A stretch of 64,000 bases of DNA from Iningainema tapete BLCC-T55 (GTDB taxonomy: Bacteria > Cyanobacteriota > Cyanobacteriia > Cyanobacteriales > Nostocaceae), in assembly GCF_014698965.1 (NCBI RefSeq), contig NZ_JACXAE010000093.1, forward strand, positions 1-64,000. Direction: 5' to 3'. Below, one piece after another: positions 26,210 through 34,307 of this stretch. The translations under genes and the position numbers were made by a program. Numbering within the stretch: the first letter of the stretch is position 1; each line of letters starts with the position of its first letter. The notes beneath the pieces are model-generated. The model ran no database searches, was not told the origin of the DNA, and saw only the letters and a list, made by a program, of their open reading frames with translations.

Positions 26210-26242
26210 AGATTCCCGACTTTTGAAAAAGTTCGGGAATCT
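26210..26242 (+). terminator. Hairpin after TPR gene
   Basis: AGATTCCCGA and TCGGGAATCT enclose CTTTTGAAAAAGT, which is itself partly self-complementary; a stable stem of about 15 pairs directly after the TPR gene. Confidence 0.6.
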
Positions 26243-26246
26243 GTAG

Positions 26247-26705
26247 CACTACCAAAAGGCGCAAAAAATAGAACATGCCAAAATAATTCACTTAGCAGCC
26301 AATGCTTTTCCTAATAATTGTCAGAAGGGAGACTCTCCTGATGCGATTGCGCTTGCTTCTTCGGATCGAGATGACGGTTGGTTGAGAACTGAAGAAATCC
26401 AGAATATGAAGCTCAAAGCTGATTTAGTTGTCTTGACTGGTTGCGATACAGCTTTAGGAAAAATTACTGGTGATGGTGTGATTGGGCTTTCCCGTGCTTT
26501 TTTAGTGGCTGGTGCAGATAGCGTCATTGGTTCCTTGTGGGCAGTGGATGATATGGCAACGGCATTTCTGATAACTGAGTTTTATGGTAATTTAAGCAAA
26601 AACACGGATAAAGCGGGTGCGTTACGTCAAGCGATGTTGGAAACGATGAAAAAGTATCCAAATCCTCGCAATTGGGCTGCTTTTACGCTGATTGGTTTGT
26701 TGTAA
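26247..26705 (+). pseudogene. CHAT domain remnant with lost catalytic His
   Basis: In-frame sequence from after a TAG at 26244 to 26705 is a C-terminal CHAT piece of about 152 residues. It is related to the CHAT end of the next gene (KITGDGVIGLSR; SLWAVDD; NWAAFTLIG). Where the family has IIHLATHG it reads IIHLAANAF, so the His-Gly is gone; the Cys motif is LTGCDTA, keeping Cys. No start codon or TPR array precedes it. It lies 12 bases upstream of the intact TPR-CHAT gene and is probably left from a tandem duplication. Confidence 0.8.
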
Positions 26706-26717
26706 TGGTGTGGGGTT

Positions 26718-29507
26718 ATGACTATGCGTTCCTGCAAAATTGGGTTAGGTGTGTTTATTTGTTTGTTGGTTGTTTCTTCAACTTCATTAAGTTCTAGCTT
26801 GCCGATGGTATTTACAGCGTCGCAGGTGTTAGCGCAGACTAATACTGACCGCAAAGCAGAAGCAGATAGGCTATTACAACTAGGTATACAGCAGTTTCAA
26901 GCCCATCTACTTGAAACTGCATTACAATCTTTTCAAAAAGCACTTATTATTTACCGGAACATCAAAAATCGTAGAGGTGAAGGTTTTGCCCTGCTTGGTT
27001 TGGGATTGGTTAACTCTAGGTTGCCGGATTATCCTAAACAGATGAATTACTACAAACAGTCTTTAGCAATTGCACGGGAAATTAAAGACTCAGAATTAGA
27101 AGCGCTAGTGCAGAAAATGCTTGCAGATGCAAAAATCAGGAGTAATCCTCAGAAATCAGAAGCAGATAGACTAAACCAACAAGGTATTCAGCACTCTCAA
27201 AATGGTCAATTTAAAGCAGCTTTGCTATCTTGGGAACAAGCATTACAGATATATCGAGAAATTAAAGATCGCCCTGGTGAAGGTGGTGTTTTGGGTAATC
27301 TGGGAGCTACTTACGGTTCGCTAGGAGACTATCAAAAAGCTATTGATTTCAACCAACAAAGTTTAGTGATCGCCAAAGAATTAGGCAATCGCGCTGATGA
27401 AGGTGGTGCGCTGGGTAATATGGGAATTGCTTACCGTTACCTGGGAGACTATAAAAAAGCTATTGAATTCCACCAACAAGAATTAGCAATTGCCACAGAA
27501 ATCGGTGATCGTGATTCTGTCGGTCGTGTTCTGGGGAATCTAGGGGTTGCTTATTATAACCTTGGGGACTATCAAAAAGCCATTGAATTCCACCAACAAC
27601 GTTTAGCAATCGCTAGAGAAATCGGCGATCGCGCTGGTGAAGGTCGTGCGTTGGGTAATCTAGGAAATGCTTACTTTGAACTTGGGAACTATCAAAAAGC
27701 TATTGAGTTTCACCAACAAAATTTAGCAATTGCCAAAGAAATTGGTAATCGCGCTGCTGAAGCTCGTGCGCTAGGTAATCTAGGAAATGCTTACTCTGAA
27801 CTTGAAAATTATCAAAAAGCTATTGAGTTTCACCAACAAAATTTAGCAATTACTAAAGAAATCGGCAATCGCGCTTTGGTTGGTGTAAGATTGCTTAATC
27901 TAGGAAATGCTTACTCTGGACTTGGGAACTATCAAAAAGCCATTGAGTTCTACGAACAAAGCCTAGCAATCGCTAAAGAAATCAGTGTTCGTAAAGTTGA
28001 AGGTGTTACGCTGAATAATCTGGGAGCTGCTTTGTTCTACTCTTGGAAGTTTGCAGAAGCGGAAAAAGTCCTAAAACAGGGGATTGAGGTTTGGAAGTCT
28101 CAACGGAGTAGATTAGGTAATCGGGATGATTTTAAAATTTCCATTTTTGAGCAACAAGCACGCACCTATCGTATCTTACAAAAAGTGCTGATCGCCCAAA
28201 ATCAAACCGATGCAGCCTTAGAAGTTGCAGAAAGTGGACGCGCAAGGGCTTTTGTCGATTTACTGGCTAGTCGTCTTGACCCTAATGGTAATGTTTCTTC
28301 CTCCACAGACGCAACAATTGAGCAAATTAAACAAATTGCCAAATCACAAAATGCTACCCTCGTTCAATATTCTATTATTTATGATAGTTTCAAAACTGCA
28401 GGTAAACAACAAGCCAAAGAATCAGAACTATACATATGGGTAATCAAGCCCACAGGTGAAGCGATCTTCCGCAAAGCCGACTTCAAACCTTTATGGCAGA
28501 AAGAAAAGACAAATTTAGAGCAATTAGTTAAAATCAGCCGTCGCTCAATTAGTGTCAGAAGCGTTGAAATTGAAAACGTACCTAAACCAAATCCAGAAAA
28601 TCAAAAGAAATGCTTACAAAAACTCCACGAAATATTAATCTCACCCATCGCTGACTTGTTACCGAAAAAAGAAACCGACAGAGTAGTATTCATCCCTCAA
28701 GAATCATTATTTCTAGTTCCCTTCCCTGCATTACAAAACGAAAACGGCAAATATCTGATAGAAAAACACACCATCCTCACATCTCCATCAATTCAGGTTT
28801 TAGATTTAACAAAAAAACAACATCAAAAACTTGGAAACAAACCCATACAGACTAATAAGATGCTGATTGTGGGTAATCCCATCATGCCTAAAGTCCCAAT
28901 AAAAGTTGGCGAAACGCCGCAACAATTACCACCTTTAGCTGGCGCAGAAAAAGAAGCAATAGCGATCGCCAATTTATTTAAAATCCAACCCTTAATTGGC
29001 AAGCAAGCTACAGAATCCACCGTAGTCGAACGCTTACCCCAAGCACAAATTATTCACTTTGCCACCCACGGATTATTTGATGATATTCGGGGTTTAGATA
29101 GTTCCATTGCTCTAACACCAGAAAATCCTACCTCCCTCTCATCCCCTCTAAGCAAAGAAGATAAAAAACGCGATGGACTCCTAACAGCAGACGAAATTCT
29201 CGATCTAAAACTCAACGCCAATTTAGTAGTTCTCAGTGCTTGCGATACAGGTAGAGGAAAAATTACAGGGGACGGTGTTATCGGTTTATCTCGCTCTTTA
29301 ATCAGCGCAGGTACACCCAGCGTCATCGTCTCCCTGTGGTCTGTAGATGATGGTTCAACCGCATTTTTAATGACCGAATTTTATCAAAACTTGCAACGAA
29401 AAATGGACAAAGCCACAGCATTAAGAAAAGCTATGCTTGACACCAAGAAAAAATATTCAAGTCCATCACAATGGGCAGCTTTTACTCTCATTGGGGAGGC
29501 TGAATGA
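26718..29507 (+). CDS. Exported TPR-CHAT protein
   Basis: Protein of 929 residues. Signal peptide at 1-40 (ending VLAQT), as in the giant CHAT protein. Eight or more TPR units lie at about 45-450; those at about 190-430 are almost identical 40-residue repeats (GNYQKAIEFHQQNLAIAKE type). The CHAT domain (about 600-925) has His784 (ATHGLFD) and Cys842 (LSACDTG), both intact, and GDGVIGLSR and SLWSVDD motifs. Predicted exported caspase-fold protease whose TPR array binds a target or inhibitor. No shared promoter element is visible directly upstream, because a CHAT remnant occupies that space; it may be read from the TPR gene's promoter or a hidden one. Confidence 0.93.
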   Translation: MTMRSCKIGLGVFICLLVVSSTSLSSSLPMVFTASQVLAQTNTDRKAEADRLLQLGIQQFQAHLLETALQSFQKALIIYRNIKNRRGEGFALLGLGLVNSRLPDYPKQMNYYKQSLAIAREIKDSELEALVQKMLADAKIRSNPQKSEADRLNQQGIQHSQNGQFKAALLSWEQALQIYREIKDRPGEGGVLGNLGATYGSLGDYQKAIDFNQQSLVIAKELGNRADEGGALGNMGIAYRYLGDYKKAIEFHQQELAIATEIGDRDSVGRVLGNLGVAYYNLGDYQKAIEFHQQRLAIAREIGDRAGEGRALGNLGNAYFELGNYQKAIEFHQQNLAIAKEIGNRAAEARALGNLGNAYSELENYQKAIEFHQQNLAITKEIGNRALVGVRLLNLGNAYSGLGNYQKAIEFYEQSLAIAKEISVRKVEGVTLNNLGAALFYSWKFAEAEKVLKQGIEVWKSQRSRLGNRDDFKISIFEQQARTYRILQKVLIAQNQTDAALEVAESGRARAFVDLLASRLDPNGNVSSSTDATIEQIKQIAKSQNATLVQYSIIYDSFKTAGKQQAKESELYIWVIKPTGEAIFRKADFKPLWQKEKTNLEQLVKISRRSISVRSVEIENVPKPNPENQKKCLQKLHEILISPIADLLPKKETDRVVFIPQESLFLVPFPALQNENGKYLIEKHTILTSPSIQVLDLTKKQHQKLGNKPIQTNKMLIVGNPIMPKVPIKVGETPQQLPPLAGAEKEAIAIANLFKIQPLIGKQATESTVVERLPQAQIIHFATHGLFDDIRGLDSSIALTPENPTSLSSPLSKEDKKRDGLLTADEILDLKLNANLVVLSACDTGRGKITGDGVIGLSRSLISAGTPSVIVSLWSVDDGSTAFLMTEFYQNLQRKMDKATALRKAMLDTKKKYSSPSQWAAFTLIGEAE

Positions 29508-29532
29508 CCTAACCCACTTCCCACCCTGCACT

Positions 29533-29548
29533 GGAGGCAGAGCCTCCG
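29533..29548. repeat. Short hairpin GGAGGC-AGA-GCCTCC
   Basis: Sits 26 bases after the TPR-CHAT stop; perfect 6-bp stem with 3- to 4-nt loop, of a type often repeated in cyanobacteria. Possible weak terminator. Confidence 0.4.
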
Positions 29549-29560
29549 GAAATACGTTAC

Positions 29561-29666
29561 AAGTCAGAGCCTTGTAACGAGAGAGAAGTCAGAGCTTTGT
29601 AACGAGAGAAACAAGTCAGAGCCTTGTAACGAGAGAAACAAGTCAGAGCCTTGTAACGAGAGAAAC
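29561..29666. repeat. Four-copy tandem repeat, about 27-nt unit
   Basis: Unit AAGTCAGAGCCTTGTAACGA with GAGAGAA(AC): four consecutive copies, one slightly shorter and with CTTT for CCTT. It lies between the TPR-CHAT and caspase genes, just before the second half of the shared promoter element. Confidence 0.85.
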
Positions 29667-29671
29667 TCCCT

Positions 29672-29690
29672 CACTCCCAGAAATACAAAT
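29672..29690 (+). promoter_or_regulatory. Shared element, second half only (caspase gene)
   Basis: CACTCCCAGAAATACAAAT matches the CAGAAATACA block of copies 1, 3 and 4 and lies about 45 bases before the caspase ATG. The TTGCATAW half is missing; the tandem repeat occupies that place. Confidence 0.45.
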
Positions 29691-29733
29691 AACCAAACAA
29701 ACCAAAATCGCGCAACTAAGATCCAAAATCACC

Positions 29734-32004
29734 ATGTCCCACATCAAACGCCGTCAATTCATCCAATTCGCTGGTTCTGCTATAGCCACAATGGGTATTA
29801 GCCAGTTAGATATTATGCGTCAAGGAAAACGTTACGCAAAAGCTCTAGCACAAGATACACCCCGCAAACTGGCGTTACTTGTGGGAATTAACGATTACAA
29901 AAATGGCATACCCCCTCTAGGTGGTTGCGTAACCGACGTTTCCTTACAACAGGAGTTACTAACCAACCGCTTTGGTTTTAATGAAAAAAATATTCTCACT
30001 TTGATCAACGCACAAGCCACACGCCAAAACATTTTACAAGCATTTGACGAACACCTGATCAAGCAAGCCAAACCCGGTGATGTAGTGGTATTCCACTTCT
30101 CCGGACATGGTTCGCGGGTAAAAGACAGAGACAAAGATATGCCCGATGGAGTCAACGGTACAATTGTCCCCGTTGATAGTTCCTTACCTCCAAATGGTGG
30201 TGTAGTACAAGATATCATGGGACACACGCTGTTTTTACTCATGTACGCATTGCAAACCGAAAACGTCACCGTGGTGTTAGATTGCTGTCACTCAGGGGGT
30301 ACAAAACGGGGAAATTTTGCTGTTCGATCCCGCGATGGTGGAAGTAATTTCTTACCCAGTGATGCAGAATATGAGGAACAGCGTAAATTGTTGGCGAAAA
30401 CCAGACTTTCACAACCAGAATTTATCAACAAACGCCGCAAAAACGTTGCTAAAGGAATCGTAATTGCAGCTGCAAAACGTGACCAATTTGCTGTAGATGG
30501 TCAATTTAGTGATTTCAGTGCAGGGGCTTTTACCTACGCTTTAACTCAATATCTTTGGCAGCTAAATAGAAATGAATCTTTTGCAAGAACTTTCGCAGGT
30601 GTTAGCCGCAATGCTCAGAATTTAGCATCGAACACAGGTGGTTTTCAAGAAGCAGAAATAGAAACAAATATCAAAAATGCTAACACCCCATTATACTTTT
30701 TACCTCCAAGAAAGATTCCTGCAGAAGCCGTAGTCACGGGTGTGAATGGCAACCAAGTCAATTTATGGTTGGGTGGAATTGAATCACAAAGTATAGAAGG
30801 TTTTAACAAAAGCGCAACTTTAACAGTTGTCGATGAAAAAGGAGAACCACGCGGACAGGTGCAAATTGAATCACGCAAGGGCTTATTTGCTAAAGGTAAA
30901 TTACTCGATACCACGCGCACACAAACAACATTAGCTAAAGGAACACTTTTACAAGAACGTATCCGCACTATCCCAAAAAATATAACTTTAAAAATCGGAC
31001 TAGATGACAGTTCTCTTGATAGTAATACTATTACTCAGGCGAAACAAGCACTACAGGCAATACGCAGCATCGAAGCCCTACCTCTACGACAAAAGGAAGT
31101 GCAATATATATTTGCTCGCATGACTCAAGCCAAATATCAGGAATTACAGAAACAACGCATACCAAATTTACCTGCGGTGGGTAGCTTTGGTTTATTTACA
31201 CCTTCCTTAGATGCCATTATTGTTAACTCCTTTGGCGATGCAGGAGAAACAGTAACTACAGCAGTTAAACGCTTACAACCAAAACTTCAATCATTCTGGG
31301 CTGCTAGAATTGTTAAAGACATTCTTGGCAACAAAAATACATCAAAAATAAATATTTCTGTTTCGATGATTATTGCTGATAGTCAAGAACTCCTTGCCGA
31401 GACTTTTACAACTCGTGGTGCCAAGCTAAATAATGAAACGGGAAACCAATCAACACCAACCAAACCAGTAAATATTTCCGTCGGTATACCAAAATTACCC
31501 TTGAAAACGAAAATTGCCTTCCAGATTCAAAATAAAGAATCAGTACCCCTTTATGTCAGTATTTTAGGTATAGATAGTGCTGGAGACATGGCGATTCTCT
31601 TTCCTTATGATTGGATGGAGGACACTATACTAGCCGCATCAATAGAAGCAGGAAGTAAAGTATTAATTCCCAAGCCCGAACATCAACGAACCGGAACAAG
31701 GATGAATATTGGTGAACCATTGGGCTTTTCAGAAATACTTATCATCGCCAGTCCAATACCTTTACGCGATTTACTTGACAAACTACAAACACTCGCGGCT
31801 TCTCAAGGACAAGCTGGTAAACGCAGTCCAATAACAGCAACCGGAGATGAATTTTTAAATTTAACTAATAACCTACTTGATGATTTAGATAGAAGCACTC
31901 GCAGTGCAACTAGTGCTGATAATATCCAACTTCCTGACGGAGAACGTGGAGTTGATACAAATAAATTAGCCGTGATGTCGATTCCATTTGAAGTAGTGCG
32001 TTAG
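29734..32004 (+). CDS. Tat-exported caspase family (metacaspase-like) protein
   Basis: Protein of 756 residues. Twin-arginine signal peptide (KRRQFIQFAG, cleavage region ALAQD near 40). The peptidase C14 p20-like domain (about 42-320) has His125 (FHFSGHGSR) and Cys185 (LDCCHSGG), the dyad of caspases and metacaspases, which in the latter cut after Arg/Lys. Residues about 600-680 (PLYVSILGIDSAGDMAILFPYDW then AGSKVLIP) look like DUF4384, often fused to bacterial caspases. Tat export means the domain would be folded in the cytoplasm before transport to the periplasm. It follows the TPR-CHAT gene with its own promoter element half. Confidence 0.92.
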   Translation: MSHIKRRQFIQFAGSAIATMGISQLDIMRQGKRYAKALAQDTPRKLALLVGINDYKNGIPPLGGCVTDVSLQQELLTNRFGFNEKNILTLINAQATRQNILQAFDEHLIKQAKPGDVVVFHFSGHGSRVKDRDKDMPDGVNGTIVPVDSSLPPNGGVVQDIMGHTLFLLMYALQTENVTVVLDCCHSGGTKRGNFAVRSRDGGSNFLPSDAEYEEQRKLLAKTRLSQPEFINKRRKNVAKGIVIAAAKRDQFAVDGQFSDFSAGAFTYALTQYLWQLNRNESFARTFAGVSRNAQNLASNTGGFQEAEIETNIKNANTPLYFLPPRKIPAEAVVTGVNGNQVNLWLGGIESQSIEGFNKSATLTVVDEKGEPRGQVQIESRKGLFAKGKLLDTTRTQTTLAKGTLLQERIRTIPKNITLKIGLDDSSLDSNTITQAKQALQAIRSIEALPLRQKEVQYIFARMTQAKYQELQKQRIPNLPAVGSFGLFTPSLDAIIVNSFGDAGETVTTAVKRLQPKLQSFWAARIVKDILGNKNTSKINISVSMIIADSQELLAETFTTRGAKLNNETGNQSTPTKPVNISVGIPKLPLKTKIAFQIQNKESVPLYVSILGIDSAGDMAILFPYDWMEDTILAASIEAGSKVLIPKPEHQRTGTRMNIGEPLGFSEILIIASPIPLRDLLDKLQTLAASQGQAGKRSPITATGDEFLNLTNNLLDDLDRSTRSATSADNIQLPDGERGVDTNKLAVMSIPFEVVR

Positions 32005-32106
32005 TGAAAATTAACCCATTAAGCTCAGATTTACTGGAGAAATTGTCCTAGCGATCGCCCACTAGCTTCGATAGAATAAGCATACTGTTTTAGTCAGGAC
32101 GACACC

Positions 32107-32739
32107 ATGCCCAAGGTTTTAGATCCAAAAGAGTCCTATACCTTTAGCAAGTATTTTGATTTGCCTTACTCACCTGAAGATATTTTGGCAGATTTGGGCT
32201 GTACGATCGAGCGCAGCGATCGCGAAGATCTCCCCTACACGCAATGTGAATTAGATTGGTTAGCTGAACTCACACAGAGTATGCGGCGCAGACTGAAACG
32301 GGTAAATACAACCACTGAACAAGCCCGCCGGGAGGCATTGATTTTTCCGTTGCTCGATCAGATTTGCGATTTTTTAGACTATTCAATCAATATTGAGTAT
32401 ACGGTTAATGTGAGCAATTGGTTAAAAGGCTCCCTTGATTACTATATTCCCAGTCCGAGTAATCTTCTGATTATTGAAGCAAAACAATCGGATTTGACCA
32501 AAGGTTTTACTCAACTTGCCGTTGAATTAATTGCGCTTGATCGCTGGGTAGAAAGTGAGAATCCAATTTTGTACGGTGCCGTTTCAACCGGGGAAATTTG
32601 GCGATTTGGTCTGTACGATCGCGCAGCACATCATGTGGTAGAGTATTTACCACTGCATCCAGTACCGCAGGATTTGGAGTTTGTCACGCGGACGATTATT
32701 GGGATTTTGCAGGGAGAAGCAAAGAAGATGCAGTCTTGA
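32107..32739 (+). CDS. Restriction-endonuclease-like (PD-(D/E)XK) protein
   Basis: Protein of 210 residues. The motif GSLDYYIP followed by LLIIEAKQSDLTKGFTQLAVEL is the D-x(n)-E-x-K core of PD-(D/E)XK nuclease-fold proteins. A helical N-terminal part precedes it. Such stand-alone cyanobacterial proteins have unknown DNA targets. It stands alone on the plus strand between the caspase gene and a decayed region. It has a HIP1-type GCGATCGC inside the coding region. Confidence 0.75.
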   Translation: MPKVLDPKESYTFSKYFDLPYSPEDILADLGCTIERSDREDLPYTQCELDWLAELTQSMRRRLKRVNTTTEQARREALIFPLLDQICDFLDYSINIEYTVNVSNWLKGSLDYYIPSPSNLLIIEAKQSDLTKGFTQLAVELIALDRWVESENPILYGAVSTGEIWRFGLYDRAAHHVVEYLPLHPVPQDLEFVTRTIIGILQGEAKKMQS

Positions 32740-32811
32740 GCAATCAATAATAGGCGTTTTCTCTAAGTACTCCACCTTTTTTATTGGTATCCATTAGCCT
32801 CAATACAGGGG

Positions 32812-33054
32812 GTATTAAGTTTTGGTGCTGATTCAGGTTTACCGCAACTAATACCGCACCGACGGTACAGTAATCTGGCGCAGTCACTAGATGGTACGAT
32901 TTACGCCATTTCTCTGGGTTCAGGAGGAGGTACAACTTTGGTAACGTTAGACCTAGTGAACAAGTCAATTATCAATTTGTTACCATTACGCTTCAACTTT
33001 GTTTCCCAAGGTAACGCACTGGCTCAAATTTCGCGTCTCTCTTGCGTGTTTTGA
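32812..33054 (+). pseudogene. Possible remnant of an exported repeat protein
   Basis: An open frame of 80 codons without start gives SNLAQSLDGTIYAISLGSGG and TTLVTLDLVN, which looks like the blade repeats of secreted cyanobacterial proteins. Upstream, another frame (LLVSISLNTGG at 32779) may belong to the same broken gene. It ends with TTTCGCGTCTCT, an arm of the palindromic repeat family. Low confidence. Confidence 0.3.
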
Positions 33055-33058
33055 GGTA

Positions 33059-33075
33059 ATATAATTATCACCTTA
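33059..33075 (+). promoter_or_regulatory. 17-nt element shared with the Uma2 gene
   Basis: Exact copy of ATATAATTATCACCTTA as at 5092-5108, about 28 bases before the Rpn start. Confidence 0.4.
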
Positions 33076-33102
33076 TTTCCGGTACCGCTTTTAACTAAGG
33101 TG

Positions 33103-34062
33103 ATGAAAGAACCCAATGCCAACTATGATGAACCGTGGAAAGAAGCTCTAGAAGAATATTTTGAGCCTTTTTTAGAGTTCTTTTTCCCTCAAGTTCATGC
33201 TTTGATAGACTGGAGCAAACTCCCGAATTCACTAGATAAGGAACTCCAACAGATTACAGCATCATCTGACTCTGGTTTACGTTTTGCCGACAAATTGTAT
33301 CAGGTGTGGCGACATAATAATCAAGAAACTTGGATCTTAATTCATATTGAAGTGCAAAGCCAAGAGGAGTCAGAATTTGCTAAACGCATGTATATTTATA
33401 ATTACCGTGCCTTCGACCTTTACGAAAAGCCTGTAATTAGTCTAGCAATATTAGGAGATGAGCGCTCTAATTGGCGACCTTCATCTTATGGTTATACTTT
33501 AGGTGGTTGTGAAGTTAGTCTAAAGTATCCAATTGTTAAACTATTAGATTATGAGTCACAGTGGCAGGATTTAGAGGCAAGCACAAATCCCTTTGCTGTC
33601 ATTGCAATGGCGCACTTGAAAACAAAAGCCACAGGGGGCAAATCACCAGAAAGAGAACAGTGGAAATGGAGTTTAGTTCGCGGATTATATGAGCGAGGTT
33701 TTGAGCGACAGGAGATCATCAAACTCTTTCAGATGATTGACAAGATGATGACATTACCAACAGAGTTACAGCAAAAGTTTAACGAAAGACTTAGACGTTA
33801 TGAGGAGGACAGAAAAATGCCATTACTCAGCAATATGGAATTGATGGCAATGGAAAAGGCAACTAGACAAACCCTTCAATCCAACATCATTAGTTTGTTG
33901 CAGAAGCGGTTTGAAACAGTACCAGATGAGTTAGTTAAAGCTATCAATAACATTGAGGATATTTCTGAATTGCAAAGGCTGCATTTAGAGACGGTAAGTG
34001 TCAATTCAGTTGCCGATTTTCAGCAATTACTTTCACAAAATCCCGATATTCAGGAAAATTAG
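33103..34062 (+). CDS. Rpn family (PD-(D/E)XK) nuclease/putative transposase with DUF4351
   Basis: Protein of 319 residues from ATG 33103 (a GTG three bases earlier is also possible). The N-terminal nuclease fold (about 10-130) contains RFADKLYQVW, ILIHIEVQSQEE and YRAFDLYEKPVISLAIL, typical of Rpn/PD-(D/E)XK transposase-like proteins; Glu-x-Gln in EVQ is the active-site position. The C-terminus (from KATRQTLQSNIISLLQKRFETVPDE) is the DUF4351 region. Rpn proteins promote recombination through DNA cleavage in E. coli. Its last 95 codons and 3' flank are duplicated at 9570-9948. Confidence 0.88.
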   Translation: MKEPNANYDEPWKEALEEYFEPFLEFFFPQVHALIDWSKLPNSLDKELQQITASSDSGLRFADKLYQVWRHNNQETWILIHIEVQSQEESEFAKRMYIYNYRAFDLYEKPVISLAILGDERSNWRPSSYGYTLGGCEVSLKYPIVKLLDYESQWQDLEASTNPFAVIAMAHLKTKATGGKSPEREQWKWSLVRGLYERGFERQEIIKLFQMIDKMMTLPTELQQKFNERLRRYEEDRKMPLLSNMELMAMEKATRQTLQSNIISLLQKRFETVPDELVKAINNIEDISELQRLHLETVSVNSVADFQQLLSQNPDIQEN

Positions 34063-34105
34063 GACTTGATCGCGATTCTTAATTACGTTCAATATAGTTC
34101 TTCTC

Positions 34106-34127
34106 GGGTGGGTTGTCCTGCCCACCC
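34106..34127 (+). terminator. Hairpin GGGTGGG / CCCACCC
   Basis: Same terminator-like hairpin as at 9898-9919, followed by TTATTTTA, 43 bases after the Rpn stop. Confidence 0.65.
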
Positions 34128-34219
34128 TTATTTTAGGACAGGCTTGATGCGATCGCCCTCGAGCGAGTACTTGGAGATGTTCCTGAAGAAGCAACAGAAA
34201 TTTTAACAGGACTTAGAAG

Positions 34220-34251
34220 CCTACACCGTATTGCTTTGCAATCGGTGTAGG
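34220..34251. repeat. Hairpin CCTACACCG / CGGTGTAGG
   Basis: A stem of 9 pairs extended by TTGC/GCAA around a TTT loop, between convergent genes. No T-run on the plus strand. Just before it, GCGAGTACTTGGAGATGTTCCTGAAG may be the tail of a lost gene, too short to judge. Confidence 0.45.
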
Positions 34252-34307
34252 AGTGTCACACTGGAATCCTTACGCTTTTTTTAAAAAGTAGTAAAGAAGT
34301 AAAAAAT

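Noticed and set aside
29561-29666. CRISPR-like array between TPR-CHAT and caspase genes
   Set aside because: Units follow each other directly with no unique spacers and no cas gene is in the window; it is a plain tandem repeat.
32744-32968. Minus-strand gene of 74 codons
   Set aside because: The plus-strand frame there has clearer protein-like repeat character; the minus frame shows no family features.
5122-34062. Transposable element with terminal inverted repeats
   Set aside because: Uma2 and Rpn genes are mobile-like, but no terminal repeats, target-site duplications or transposase with a DDE core could be seen around them.
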